Of a DNA stretch of 64,000 nt, positions 43,640-51,895 are shown piece after piece. The translations under genes and the position numbers were made by a program. Each line of letters begins with the position of its first letter. The stretch's first letter is position 1. This stretch comes from Candidatus Poribacteria bacterium (lineage in GTDB: Bacteria > Poribacteria > WGA-4E > WGA-3G). Below the pieces are notes generated by a model. The model was not told the origin of the DNA, ran no database searches, and saw nothing but the letters and a program-made list of their open reading frames with translations. The stretch lies in assembly GCA_958295945.1 (NCBI GenBank), contig OY282386.1, positions 4,768,204 to 4,832,203 on the forward strand, in the 5' to 3' direction.

Positions 43640-44854
43640 ATGATACTCAAAATTGCATTTCGAAACATCTTCCGTCAGAAGCGACGTACAATCCTTACCG
43701 CACTGGCAATGATTGTCGGATTTATGCTCTCGTCTGTATTTATCGGATGGTCAGATGGCATCTATTCCAACATCATTGATATGTTCACACGGAACAGAAT
43801 CGGACATATACAGGTGCATCAGGAAGGATATCTGGATAGACCTTCACTTTACAAAAACATAACCGTCTATGAGTCAATCGGGAACACCATTCAGAACAAC
43901 GAAGGCGTGGAAGCATGGACTCCACGATTATATGCCGCGGGACTCGGTTCTGTCGGAGAAAAGAGTACTGCTGTCCGGGTGGTTGGGATAGATTTAATGA
44001 GAGAGCAAAATGCAACTAAATTCTCTCAGAAAGTAATTGAAGGCAGACCATTTCAGGATATTGCACTAAATGAAGCAGTCATTGGCAATGGTCTCAAAAA
44101 GATACTTAAGGCAGAAATTGGCAGTGATCTCGTGATATTTTCACAAGCCGCAGATGGTTCAATTGCCAATGACCTATACAAAATTGTTGGAATAACTGAC
44201 AGTGGTGATGATATAACGGATCGAACAACCTGTTATTTAAATCTTTCAGCTGCACAGGAACTGTTCGTGCTTGAGGGACGTATCCACGAGTTAGTTGTAA
44301 TTGTCTCGGACATAAATCATGTCGGAAGAGTTACGAGCAGCATTAAAGACACACTCAGAGGTTTAACGCTGGAAGTGTTACCTTGGCAAGAGGTTGCAAA
44401 ATCGTTTTATAACGCTATGCAAGCCGACAAACAGGGAGATTCAATCGGACGTTTTGTTATTATTCTCATCGTTGCGATGGGTGTTCTTAACACTGTTTTG
44501 ATGTCGGTACTGGAACGAACGCGCGAATACGGATTGTTGAGGGCAGTAGGGACAAAACCGATACAGATATTTGGGTTGGTATTATGTGAAGTGGTCATTA
44601 TCGCATTTGCAAGTATTGTCATTGGCGCGGCAATAGGAACCACAATAAATTATCTACTATCCGTATACGGCATTGAGTTTATTGATGGATTTACTTTTGG
44701 TGGAATGAAATTTGATAAATTACATGCTGAGGTAAATATCCGGACACTCATAATACCTACTTTCACTGTGATGTTGTCCGCATTGTTAGTAAGTTTATAT
44801 CCTGCGATAAAAGCAGCACGCATCCTACCTGCAAAGGCTATGCGAACACGATAA
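43640..44854 (+). CDS. ABC transporter permease, FtsX/MacB/LolC family
   Basis: 404 residues. One membrane helix at the N-terminus (T-I-L-T-A-L-A-M-I-V-G-F-M-L), a large periplasmic domain (about 45-265), then three helices, with the FtsX signature R-T-R-E-Y-G-L-L-R-A-V-G-T. This is the LolCDE/MacB topology for extracting lipids or lipoproteins from the inner membrane. The partner permease and ATPase follow within 15 bp each. Confidence 0.9.
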   Translation: MILKIAFRNIFRQKRRTILTALAMIVGFMLSSVFIGWSDGIYSNIIDMFTRNRIGHIQVHQEGYLDRPSLYKNITVYESIGNTIQNNEGVEAWTPRLYAAGLGSVGEKSTAVRVVGIDLMREQNATKFSQKVIEGRPFQDIALNEAVIGNGLKKILKAEIGSDLVIFSQAADGSIANDLYKIVGITDSGDDITDRTTCYLNLSAAQELFVLEGRIHELVVIVSDINHVGRVTSSIKDTLRGLTLEVLPWQEVAKSFYNAMQADKQGDSIGRFVIILIVAMGVLNTVLMSVLERTREYGLLRAVGTKPIQIFGLVLCEVVIIAFASIVIGAAIGTTINYLLSVYGIEFIDGFTFGGMKFDKLHAEVNIRTLIIPTFTVMLSALLVSLYPAIKAARILPAKAMRTR

Positions 44855-44866
44855 AGTTGATATATT

Positions 44867-46099
44867 ATGATTCTAATCTTAATCAAACTTGCATGGAAAA
44901 ATATACTTCGCAATAAGAGACGCACTATTATTGCTGCAACTGCGATTAGTATCGGTCTTGCTGCACTCATTTTCGTTGATGCCTATATGATAGGCATGAA
45001 AGAAAACATGATTAAGACTGCTACTGCTTCCTTTATCGGAGATGCACAGATCCATCAAGAAGGTTTTCGTGATGAACAAGAAGTAACACTCACTATTCAG
45101 GAAGTTGAGACTATTACCCGCAAACTCGCGAAGGAATCAATCGTACAGTATTTCACGCGCAGGACATTCGCTTTTGGTATGATTCGATCCGCTGCAAATA
45201 TGAATAGCGGTGTCATGCTTGTAGGGATTTTTCCGGGAACTGAAAGATTCCTATCTCAGATTGACGATGCGATTATTGAAGGCAACTATTTTGAAGGAAA
45301 TAATGAAAATGACATAGTTATTGGGTCAAAACTCGCAGAAATCCTTGAAGTTGAACTCGGAGACAAAGTTCCCGTTACGGTGTCACAAGCCTATGGAGGT
45401 GAGTTTTCACAGGTTGGTTTCCGGATTTCAGGTATCTTTAAGTTTGCAGATGAAGGGATGAACAGTGGTATGGTGTTTGTTCGGATAAATAAAGCACAAG
45501 AGATGCTTGGGATTGGTAATGACGTGCATGAAATTGCAATTAAATTTACCTCAACAGAGATCTCTTTGGACAAAGAATTAGCATTCTGGGATACTTACGA
45601 CATACATGGAAACGAAATTGTGAGTTGGATAGATATCCTGCCTCAAATCAATACACTTTTTCAAATATCAAAATACAGTAAGTATATTATGGGATCTATA
45701 CTTTTTATCGTTGTTGCATTCGGAATAATCAACACACTCTTTATGTCACTGTATGAACGTATGTTTGAGTTTGGTGTGTTACGGGCAGTTGGCACAAGAC
45801 CTTTCGGGATGGCACGTTTAGTCATATTTGAAGCAGGGGCATTGGCAGTAGTCAGCATCGTAATCGGAGTGATACTTGGTGGCATATTAACTGGAATCTT
45901 AGCACATTACGGACTTAATTTTACTGGCATTGAAATGATGGGTGTGACGATTCAAGAATATATCTATCCTGTTTTAGCAGTTGAACAGTTCATCCAGTAT
46001 CCAATTTCAGTCTTTATCTTCACAATAATCGCAGGACTTTATCCCGCATGGCATATTGCAAAAATGTCTCCTGTTGATGCAATGCGACAAAGTTTTTAG
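44867..46099 (+). CDS. ABC transporter permease, FtsX/MacB/LolE family
   Basis: 410 residues with the same four-helix FtsX layout. R-M-F-E-F-G-V-L-R-A-V-G-T-R is the coupling motif. Paralogous to the gene at 43640 (shared I-G-D-A-Q-I-H-Q-E-G / I-G-H-I-Q-V-H-Q-E-G early in the periplasmic part), so the transporter is a heterodimer as in LolC-LolE. RBS is weak; 12-bp spacing to the previous stop suggests coupling. Confidence 0.9.
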   Translation: MILILIKLAWKNILRNKRRTIIAATAISIGLAALIFVDAYMIGMKENMIKTATASFIGDAQIHQEGFRDEQEVTLTIQEVETITRKLAKESIVQYFTRRTFAFGMIRSAANMNSGVMLVGIFPGTERFLSQIDDAIIEGNYFEGNNENDIVIGSKLAEILEVELGDKVPVTVSQAYGGEFSQVGFRISGIFKFADEGMNSGMVFVRINKAQEMLGIGNDVHEIAIKFTSTEISLDKELAFWDTYDIHGNEIVSWIDILPQINTLFQISKYSKYIMGSILFIVVAFGIINTLFMSLYERMFEFGVLRAVGTRPFGMARLVIFEAGALAVVSIVIGVILGGILTGILAHYGLNFTGIEMMGVTIQEYIYPVLAVEQFIQYPISVFIFTIIAGLYPAWHIAKMSPVDAMRQSF

Positions 46100-46107
46100 G
46101 AATTATT

Positions 46108-46809
46108 ATGGAAAACACACAAAAAACAGATGTCATTGTTACAGAAGAAATCACAAAAGTTTATGATCCTGACAGGATACCAATATTTGCCCTAAACGGA
46201 ATTAACCTTACAATTCAATCTGGTGAACTAACAGCAATTGTCGGTCCTTCCGGTTCTGGTAAAACAACATTTCTCAATATCATTTCTGGTTTAGATACAC
46301 CAACTGAAGGTAAGGTATGGCTTGCAGGAAAGGTGTTGTCAGAGATGAGTGGCAATGAACTCTCTGATTATAGACGAGATAACATCGGATTCATATTTCA
46401 AGCATATAACCTTATACCCGTGCTCACAGTGAGAGAAAATGTTGAATATATTATGCTCTTGGCAGGTGTGCCGAAAACTGAAAGACATAAGCGCGTGACC
46501 GCTATGCTTGAATCTGTCGGATTAGCAGGCGTGGAGGACAGACTTCCAACGAAACTTTCCGGCGGACAACAGCAACGGGTTGCAATTGCACGTGCAATGG
46601 TATCAGAACCATCTATAGTCCTCGCAGATGAACCCACTGCTAATCTTGACTCAAAAACAGGTTCAGACCTGCTTGAGATGATGCGAAAACTTAACTCGGA
46701 TACAGGAATGACTTTTATATTCTCAACCCATGATCCGATGGTAATGGAAAGCGCAAAGAGATTAATTACCCTACGCGATGGTAAAATTGACAGCGATGAG
46801 ACAAAATAG
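46108..46809 (+). CDS. ABC transporter ATP-binding protein, LolD/MacB type
   Basis: 233 residues. Walker A G-P-S-G-S-G-K-T-T, Q-loop I-F-Q-A-Y-N-L-I-P, signature L-S-G-G-Q-Q-Q-R, Walker B I-V-L-A-D-E-P and switch His in S-T-H-D. It powers the two permeases before it. Stop overlaps the start of the barrel gene at 46809. Confidence 0.95.
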   Translation: MENTQKTDVIVTEEITKVYDPDRIPIFALNGINLTIQSGELTAIVGPSGSGKTTFLNIISGLDTPTEGKVWLAGKVLSEMSGNELSDYRRDNIGFIFQAYNLIPVLTVRENVEYIMLLAGVPKTERHKRVTAMLESVGLAGVEDRLPTKLSGGQQQRVAIARAMVSEPSIVLADEPTANLDSKTGSDLLEMMRKLNSDTGMTFIFSTHDPMVMESAKRLITLRDGKIDSDETK

Positions 46810-48044
46810 TGAGAAAAAAGCAGCTAAGAAATATCATAACGGTATTTATCTGTCTCATGTCACTTACTTGTGTCAGCATTGCTGTTGCCGAGTTCAGTTA
46901 CGGAGGCTATTACAAAAACTTCTTTACGTCATTCAAGACACCACTTCCTGACCGTCCGCTGATGGGTGCCGCGGTTAATAGATTACGGTTGAACTTATCT
47001 TACAATCCTACTGATATAGTTTCCCTTGCATTTGCTTATGATTTTTCACCACGGGTTCAAGATCCTTCGCTTTTTTCTGAGTCACCATTTGCAGTCGGTA
47101 TAGCTTCTTCTCACTATCGCGCAATAGATTTTTACCCCTTACTATATCCCAATGCTGATAGTTCAATCGGTAGTGTAGGTATCTACCACAATCTTGATCG
47201 TGCATCTCTTCAAATCAGCACCGATTTTGCCGATATATCCATCGGTAGAGATGCTGTTGCATGGGGTAGCGCGCGAGTCATCAACCCAACAGATGTTGTC
47301 GCACCTTATACTCACGATCAATTGGACACAGAAGACCGTGTTGGTGTGGACGCATTCCGTGTCCGCATTCCAATCGGTGTGTTAGGTGAGGTGGATACAG
47401 GATACATCTTTGGAACAGATTTTGACTTTGACAAAAGTGCAATCTTTCTTAGAACGCAGATGAACGCTGCCGAGACCGATTTCTCAATCCTATTAATGAA
47501 ACTTCAGAGAGATTTTCTGATTGGAATTGATGTTACCCGCGGTATATTAGGTGCTGGATTCTGGTTGGAAACTGCCTATGTTATAACAGAAACGTTTGAT
47601 GAAAAGGAGGAATCGACAAAAAATTATCTGCGAACTTCAGTGGGTTTTGACTATAGTTTCAATGGTGAAACATACACATTCATTGAGTATCATTACAACG
47701 GAGCAGGGACAGATGAACCTGAAAACTATCTCAATAACATTGATCAATCTGCTTATGCACGTGGTGGTGTTTATCTATTAGGTGTTCACTATCTTGCTCC
47801 AGGGATCAACCATCAACTAACCCCGCTGATTGGTCTCGGAGGACAATTATTGATAAATCTAACAGACCCCTCCATCTGGCTTGCACCAAATGTAGCATAT
47901 AACATCGCGGAAGACATCCATCTCTCTGTAGGTGGATTGATAAGTGTTGGAAGCGCACCGAAAAACGGTGATTCAACCCAGTTCCAATCTGAATTTGGTA
48001 GCTACCCAAATCTTTTTTTTACTTCAATTAGCGTCTATTATTGA
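46809..48044 (+). CDS. Outer-membrane beta-barrel protein of the exporter operon
   Basis: GTG start at 46809 overlapping the ATPase stop by one base, so coupled. 411 residues: signal peptide ending V-A-V-A-E, then F-S-Y-G-G-Y-Y-K-N-F-F, and long runs of alternating hydrophobic/polar strands ending in S-V-Y-Y. I-G-R-D-A-V-A-W-G-S-A-R-V-I-N-P-T-D matches the hallmark (G-x-x-x-W-G-x-x-x-x-x-N-P-x-D) of DUF1302-like barrels that accompany LolA-like sorting proteins. It likely receives cargo from the LolA-like protein at 40594. Confidence 0.82.
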   Translation: MRKKQLRNIITVFICLMSLTCVSIAVAEFSYGGYYKNFFTSFKTPLPDRPLMGAAVNRLRLNLSYNPTDIVSLAFAYDFSPRVQDPSLFSESPFAVGIASSHYRAIDFYPLLYPNADSSIGSVGIYHNLDRASLQISTDFADISIGRDAVAWGSARVINPTDVVAPYTHDQLDTEDRVGVDAFRVRIPIGVLGEVDTGYIFGTDFDFDKSAIFLRTQMNAAETDFSILLMKLQRDFLIGIDVTRGILGAGFWLETAYVITETFDEKEESTKNYLRTSVGFDYSFNGETYTFIEYHYNGAGTDEPENYLNNIDQSAYARGGVYLLGVHYLAPGINHQLTPLIGLGGQLLINLTDPSIWLAPNVAYNIAEDIHLSVGGLISVGSAPKNGDSTQFQSEFGSYPNLFFTSISVYY

Positions 48045-48437
48045 TCCAAGTCTTTCACATAAGCTACAATCCGTTGTAGGAGCACTTTCATGAAGATTAA
48101 TTCATTCATTGGGTAATTCTCATTTTCCCAAACCCGGTAGGTGCGGTTTACTAACCACACCTTATGTGTCAATTTAAGGAAAATTTCGCTCAACGACTCA
48201 GTATACGTAGGCGGGGAATGCCAAATGGCATTCATACCGTTGATTTGGTGCTTTGTAAGCGCGCTGGGCTTTGAAATCAAATTACCCAATTTATTTTTTA
48301 ATCTTCATACGGGACTAAAGAACTGGGGGCTACTCGGTTTCTATAAACATTCCGTCCCTACGGGACTAAAGAAAACAGAAATTTATATCTCTGTGTCAAA
48401 TATCCAAAAACTTTACAGACAAATTGTAAATAATAAC
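48045..48437. other. Intergenic repeat region
   Basis: No gene. GGTAGGTGCGGTTTACTAACC at 48137-48157, then a GTAGGCG...GCTTTGTAAGCGCGC module split by a GGGAATGCCAAATGGCATTCATACC insert (about 48214-48246). CGGGACTAAAGAA occurs twice (48310 and 48361). AAAAACTTTACAGAC ends at 48420. Confidence 0.5.
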
Positions 48438-48467
48438 TTGACTTAAGTAATTTAATTATGTTATAAT
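48438..48467 (+). promoter_or_regulatory. Promoter of small ORF cassette B
   Basis: TTGACT (48438-48443), 18-bp spacer, extended -10 TGTTATAAT (TATAAT at 48462-48467). Nearly identical to the promoter of cassette A at 39577-39606. Confidence 0.75.
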
Positions 48468-48505
48468 ATACGTCACATATACCTTGTTGAATAAGGAAGA
48501 GAATT

Positions 48506-48685
48506 ATGAAAACAAAACAACAGACACAAGGAATAATGATCATCCTACAAGCAATCTTTTCAATACATAGAAAATATACAGAAGACGTACAATTTAAAAA
48601 ATTTCTGTTTTTTAATAGACACCTTACGAACCCTTATGTCCACTGCTCTTACAGCGACGCACAAAGACGTACAGGTTGTACGTGA
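48506..48685 (+). CDS. Small ORF cassette, copy B (59 codons, unknown function)
   Basis: ATG at 48506 after AAGGAAGAG. The 59-residue product starts M-K-T-K-Q-Q-T-Q and shares L-Q-A-I-F-S with the longer copy at 39218-39538. The frame ends inside the GTAC-box array. Strong promoter and ribosome site support transcription and translation, but the peptide has no known family. Confidence 0.45.
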   Translation: MKTKQQTQGIMIILQAIFSIHRKYTEDVQFKKFLFFNRHLTNPYVHCSYSDAQRRTGCT

Positions 48686-48704
48686 ATTTGTACGTCAATT
48701 GTAC
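48669..48704 (+). promoter_or_regulatory. Four regularly spaced GTAC boxes, copy B
   Basis: GTAC at 48669, 48678, 48690 and 48701 (steps 9, 12, 11), followed by GGTTTTGACAA. The spacing is kept although the bases between boxes differ from copy A. Confidence 0.55.
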
Positions 48705-48736
48705 GGTTTTGACAAAGGAAAAATCTCGGATTTCAT

Positions 48737-48840
48737 TATAGTGAATTATAAATATAAGTTGACACTTTTCGTCACATGGTAGGCGAGGTTTCCTAACCTC
48801 GCCGATGCAGAGTGTTCAAGTCCTTTCAAAATCTACTATA
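48737..48840. mobile_element. MITE-like element, TATAGT family
   Basis: 104 bp from TATAGTGAATTATAAATA to CAAAATCTACTATA with TA borders and the GGCGAGGTTTCCTAACCTCGCC hairpin. Almost identical to 55953-56056, so recently copied. Confidence 0.85.
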
Positions 48841-48919
48841 ACAAGATACGCGTTCAATGTGTATGTCTTTTGCACATTCACCAAGCACTATTCATTGCAC
48901 CTTGGACATTCATCTCACA

Positions 48920-48997
48920 TTGTAGGAGTGGTTTTCAACCACGATTACATAGTTGGAGTGGTTTATAACCACGATTACATAGTTGGAGGGTTTCAAC
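48920..48997 (+). repeat. Short tandem repeat, GGAGTGGTTTnnAACCACGAT unit
   Basis: Units at 48920-48952 and 48953-48982 and a partial one to 48997; each contains the palindrome GTGGTTTTCAACCAC. Related units are at 55432-55548 and 56962-56985. Too short and irregular for a CRISPR array. Confidence 0.7.
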
Positions 48998-49220
48998 TCG
49001 AACACCGGGATCAACAAAAGTATGAAATAAATGTATTAGTGTCAAGACGAATACCAACATCACTTTTAAGAGACAGAGAACCGCAGCAAACACACAATGG
49101 CAGACATTGATCCCTACGAATACTTAGGTCTACAAGATAATCGGAGGATAGATTTATGAAAAGATTCATGATACTTTCAACCCTAATGAGAAGTCATCTT
49201 AAAAAACTTATAACTTTTTC

Positions 49221-49249
49221 TTGACAATTTTTGACATTTTTTCTATAAT
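49221..49249 (+). promoter_or_regulatory. Consensus sigma-70 promoter
   Basis: TTGACA (49221-49226), 17-bp spacer, TATAAT (49244-49249); a second TTGACA lies at 49231. It stands about 380 bp before the next gene, so the transcript has a long leader. Confidence 0.88.
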
Positions 49250-49255
49250 GCTTTT

Positions 49256-49605
49256 TAGACGTTAGAAATTCACGGGGAGCGTGGATTATGTCGGAGGTGC
49301 TTAATAAAATGCACCGACAGTGTCGTAACCACTGCCGATGCGTAGCACTGCCAGAGAGATAGTCTGACAGAGCTGGTTTCTATCATAGCACGGACTGACT
49401 ATTAAGTCATGTGTTAAAGAGACCAGCAACCTCTACAGGGATTGCAATATATCTCGCGGACCTACCAATTTCTGTAGTCTGTCTAAATAATCAACCTGCT
49501 TCATGATATAATATGAAGCACAACATGAGACACGACTACGAAGTCATCTCATATACGTTAACATGTTAAATAAACCTGTCTGCTAAACACAGCAGATTAG
49601 GGATA
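49256..49605 (+). ncRNA. Candidate structured leader RNA or small RNA
   Basis: Between the consensus promoter and the gene at 49631 there is no reading frame, but many helices: GTCGG..GTGC/GCACCGAC (49290-49320), CAGTG/CACTG, GCTGGTTTC (49372-49380) with GAGACCAGC (about 49420-49428), TGCTTCAT/ATGAAGCA (about 49498-49521), and CTGCT/AGCAG near 49580 followed by TTTTTT at 49607-49612. The last one can act as a terminator just before the ribosome site. I do not match it to a known riboswitch, tmRNA, 6S or RNase P. Confidence 0.45.
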
Positions 49606-49630
49606 ATTTTTTATATATAAGGAGCAATTT

Positions 49631-50122
49631 ATGAGAATCCGGAATTTGGTGCTGATAGTGCTTTTGGGAATAATCTGTCTGCTGTCAATGAACTTGTTGG
49701 GGTTCGCTCTTATGGACACTGACCATGACAATCTAACTATGCCTGATGTTTCAGCACAGACGCAGATGTATGTTAAATGGCAAGACCCCATGATCTACTG
49801 CGGTCCGTATGCGGTCGTAGGGAATTCCAGTAATGTACTTGTTAGATACTATTTCAATGCCTCACACGTTGTGATACGCGGTCAACGTGTGTATAAACAG
49901 CGAGGGGATGCAGAGGATGGATGGATACCGGTGGGAGATGGGAAATCTTTTTTCCCTGACTTCCATATCGATATGTCAACAGCGAGACCTGGGAGATACA
50001 CTGCAACCGGAAAGGTTAGTTTATCGTTGAAATTAGATCGTAATCGCGATGGTCATTTCGATGATGGGGGAACTGTCGACTCGTCCGCTTCTATTACATT
50101 TGAGATTAAAAGAAGGCGATGA
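49631..50122 (+). CDS. Small secreted protein of unknown function
   Basis: 163 residues, ATG after AAGGAG. N-terminal hydrophobic segment (residues 6-27) then an export region near G-F-A-L-M-D. The mature part looks all-beta, with C-G-P-Y-A-V-V-G-N-S-S-N-V-L-V-R-Y-Y-F and a Asp-rich loop D-R-N-R-D-G-H-F-D-D that may bind calcium. No family recognised. It is preceded by the long structured leader and followed by a hairpin and the TolB-like gene. Confidence 0.65.
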   Translation: MRIRNLVLIVLLGIICLLSMNLLGFALMDTDHDNLTMPDVSAQTQMYVKWQDPMIYCGPYAVVGNSSNVLVRYYFNASHVVIRGQRVYKQRGDAEDGWIPVGDGKSFFPDFHIDMSTARPGRYTATGKVSLSLKLDRNRDGHFDDGGTVDSSASITFEIKRRR

Positions 50123-50161
50123 TTGATTTCATCAACTAACCCACGCTATCAAATAAAACAC

Positions 50162-50188
50162 AAGCGATGCGAATACACCGCATCGCTT
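50162..50188. terminator. Perfect hairpin between the secreted protein and TolB-like gene
   Basis: AAGCGATGCG (50162-50171) pairs with CGCATCGCTT (50179-50188). No strong T run; could attenuate read-through into the TolB-like gene. Confidence 0.55.
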
Positions 50189-50222
50189 GTCCCACCGGTC
50201 CCTACAGAGGAGGTCTCTACTC

Positions 50223-51257
50223 ATGAAACGCCCTATACCATTTGTTCTTTCACACATCCAGGTCATTTTCATTTCCCTTATCTGTTGTCTGCTCTTGTTA
50301 GATACGTCTGTGGTTGATGCGAAAATTGTCTTCTGTATGGGAGATGACATTTACGTGATGGACGATGATGGCAAACGCAAGCACAGACTCACAAGAAACA
50401 CGGAGATAACAGAAGACAGCAACCCCCGGTGGTCGCCTGATGGCGAAAGAATCGCTTTTGTCCGATACATGGACAAGAATCAGTCTCAAACCTCGTCAGA
50501 ACTATTTATCATGAATGCAAACGGAACGAACATCCAACGGCTCACTGACAACAACGTCTTAGATGGCTGTCCGTCTTGGTCACCGGATGGACAACGGATC
50601 GTGTTTGACAGTTTGCGAAGTGAAAGATTTGAATTACATGTCATAGACCTTGCGACGCTGCACGTTACGCAGCTAACAGACAGAGGAGATGGAAGCGTTT
50701 CCCCCGACTGGTCACCGGATGGCACACGGATTGTTTTTGAACATTTTACAGAGTTTAGAAATATTTATGTGATGTCAGCGAATGGCGAGGATCCGCGCCC
50801 CCTTATTCCTGATGCAGACCTATTGCGCGATCGTCTGGAACTGTTCTATCCCAGGTGGTCTGCGGATGGAAAACAGATCCTGTTTGACAGTTGCACGTGG
50901 GATGGCGAAGGCCATCTATGCCACCTCACCATTGTGACAAATCGCGGCGCGGTGCTACACAGAGTAAATAAGATTCAGGAAAGATTTGGGCATGCAAGGC
51001 CGCTTGTCGGTACCATGTGTTGGATGGACAATGATAAGGCATTACTTTTCGAACTAAGCCTAAGACCGGGGGATACACCAAAAAGGAGTTCTGATATTTA
51101 TCGCTACGATATCAAGAGTCGAACCCTCAAACGTTTGACAAGCGGAGAAGGATATGAGGGGGATCCAGACTGGATAGAAGGACCCTTGCCCGTTTCATTG
51201 AATAGCAAAAAAAAAATGGTGTGGGGAACATTAAAACAGTTCAGCCATAATCCATAA
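50223..51257 (+). CDS. Secreted TolB/PD40-type beta-propeller protein
   Basis: Start at 50223 (MKRPIPF) with GAGGAGG at 50206-50213; an upstream frame from 50187 is not needed. About 344 residues: signal peptide to about residue 35 (V-V-D-A-K), then PD40 blades P-R-W-S-P-D-G-E-R-I-A-F, P-S-W-S-P-D-G-Q-R-I-V-F, P-D-W-S-P-D-G-T-R-I-V-F and P-R-W-S-A-D-G-K-Q-I-L-F. It resembles the propeller of TolB but no Pal/Tol genes are nearby. The C-terminus K-M-V-W-G-T-L-K is a variant of the tail on the LamG proteins. Confidence 0.87.
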   Translation: MKRPIPFVLSHIQVIFISLICCLLLLDTSVVDAKIVFCMGDDIYVMDDDGKRKHRLTRNTEITEDSNPRWSPDGERIAFVRYMDKNQSQTSSELFIMNANGTNIQRLTDNNVLDGCPSWSPDGQRIVFDSLRSERFELHVIDLATLHVTQLTDRGDGSVSPDWSPDGTRIVFEHFTEFRNIYVMSANGEDPRPLIPDADLLRDRLELFYPRWSADGKQILFDSCTWDGEGHLCHLTIVTNRGAVLHRVNKIQERFGHARPLVGTMCWMDNDKALLFELSLRPGDTPKRSSDIYRYDIKSRTLKRLTSGEGYEGDPDWIEGPLPVSLNSKKKMVWGTLKQFSHNP

Positions 51258-51414
51258 TAAGAATTATTTTCACCTGAAGTATTATTTCATTACCAGAAAC
51301 CGAATAAGACCACTCACCTCGTAGAAGCATACTTAGGTGCTGAAAGTTTATGGGGAGATGAAACAAGTACGTTCACTTGGGCGAAGACACCTTAACTTTT
51401 CTCACATCTTTACA

Positions 51415-51453
51415 GACAGGTAACCGACTCGGTTATCTGTCCTATTTTCTTTT
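51415..51453 (+). terminator. Rho-independent terminator
   Basis: Stem GACAGGTAACC (51415-51425) / GGTTATCTGTC (51431-51441), then CTATTTTCTTTT. Textbook form. Its upstream neighbour is the TolB-like gene and a possible gene remnant. Confidence 0.85.
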
Positions 51454-51555
51454 ATAGTGAATTATAAATATAAGTTGACACTTTCGTCCCATGGTAGGCG
51501 AGGTTTCCTAACCTCGCCTAAGGAATGTGTCCAAGGACTTCAATAATTTACCATA
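51453..51555. mobile_element. MITE-like element, TATAGT family
   Basis: TATAGTGAATTATAAATATAAG at the left (only the first bases form the repeat), central GGCGAGGTTTCCTAACCTCGCC hairpin, and a worn right end TTTACCATA. It begins in the T-tail of the terminator. Confidence 0.75.
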
Positions 51556-51895
51556 GTTGGAAAGCCGCGCTAATCTGGATACTTCTGAAACTGCATTCTA
51601 ATTGGAAAACAGGTGCCGCACACAACGTTACCGATACCGCACAGGGGATATTTTCAACCCTGTCCAAGAATACCGTAAGCACATTCGACTTTGAATTGGA
51701 TTGATTGGATTTCAAGCTTTCCATCCAACATGAAAATGAAATGGTTCATGCCAAAAACTTTACACACCACTATTCAAAACAATTCATTCGCAACCATTCA
51801 CTGTATATGGTAAAGTACTGAGCGAAGTATATCTATGAAATTTAATCACACTATATACTTGATTGTAGATGACACAGAAATAGACGAGAGGACCT

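Larger units (their letters stand above)
51261..51704 (+). other. Possible remnants of two coding sequences around a MITE
   Basis: An open stretch 51261-51395 without a start codon translates to a plausible C-terminus (V-E-A-Y-L-G-A-E-S-L-W-G-D-E-T) ending just before a good terminator at 51415. After the MITE (51453-51555) another startless frame, 51556-51704, gives W-K-T-G-A-A-H-N-V-T-D-T-A-Q-G. They may be leftover gene ends, but composition alone cannot prove it. The remaining sequence up to 51895 holds AAAAACTTTACACACC at 51753-51768 and no gene. Confidence 0.25.

Noticed and set aside
48920-48997. CRISPR-like tandem repeats
   Set aside because: Only two to three irregular units without unique spacers and no cas genes nearby.
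49106-49200. Two tiny frames (MADIDPYEYLG and MKRFMILSTL)
   Set aside because: Too short and without family resemblance; left as unassigned.
49256-49605. Known large RNA (RNase P, tmRNA, 6S, group I/II intron)
   Set aside because: The conserved cores of those RNAs are not seen.
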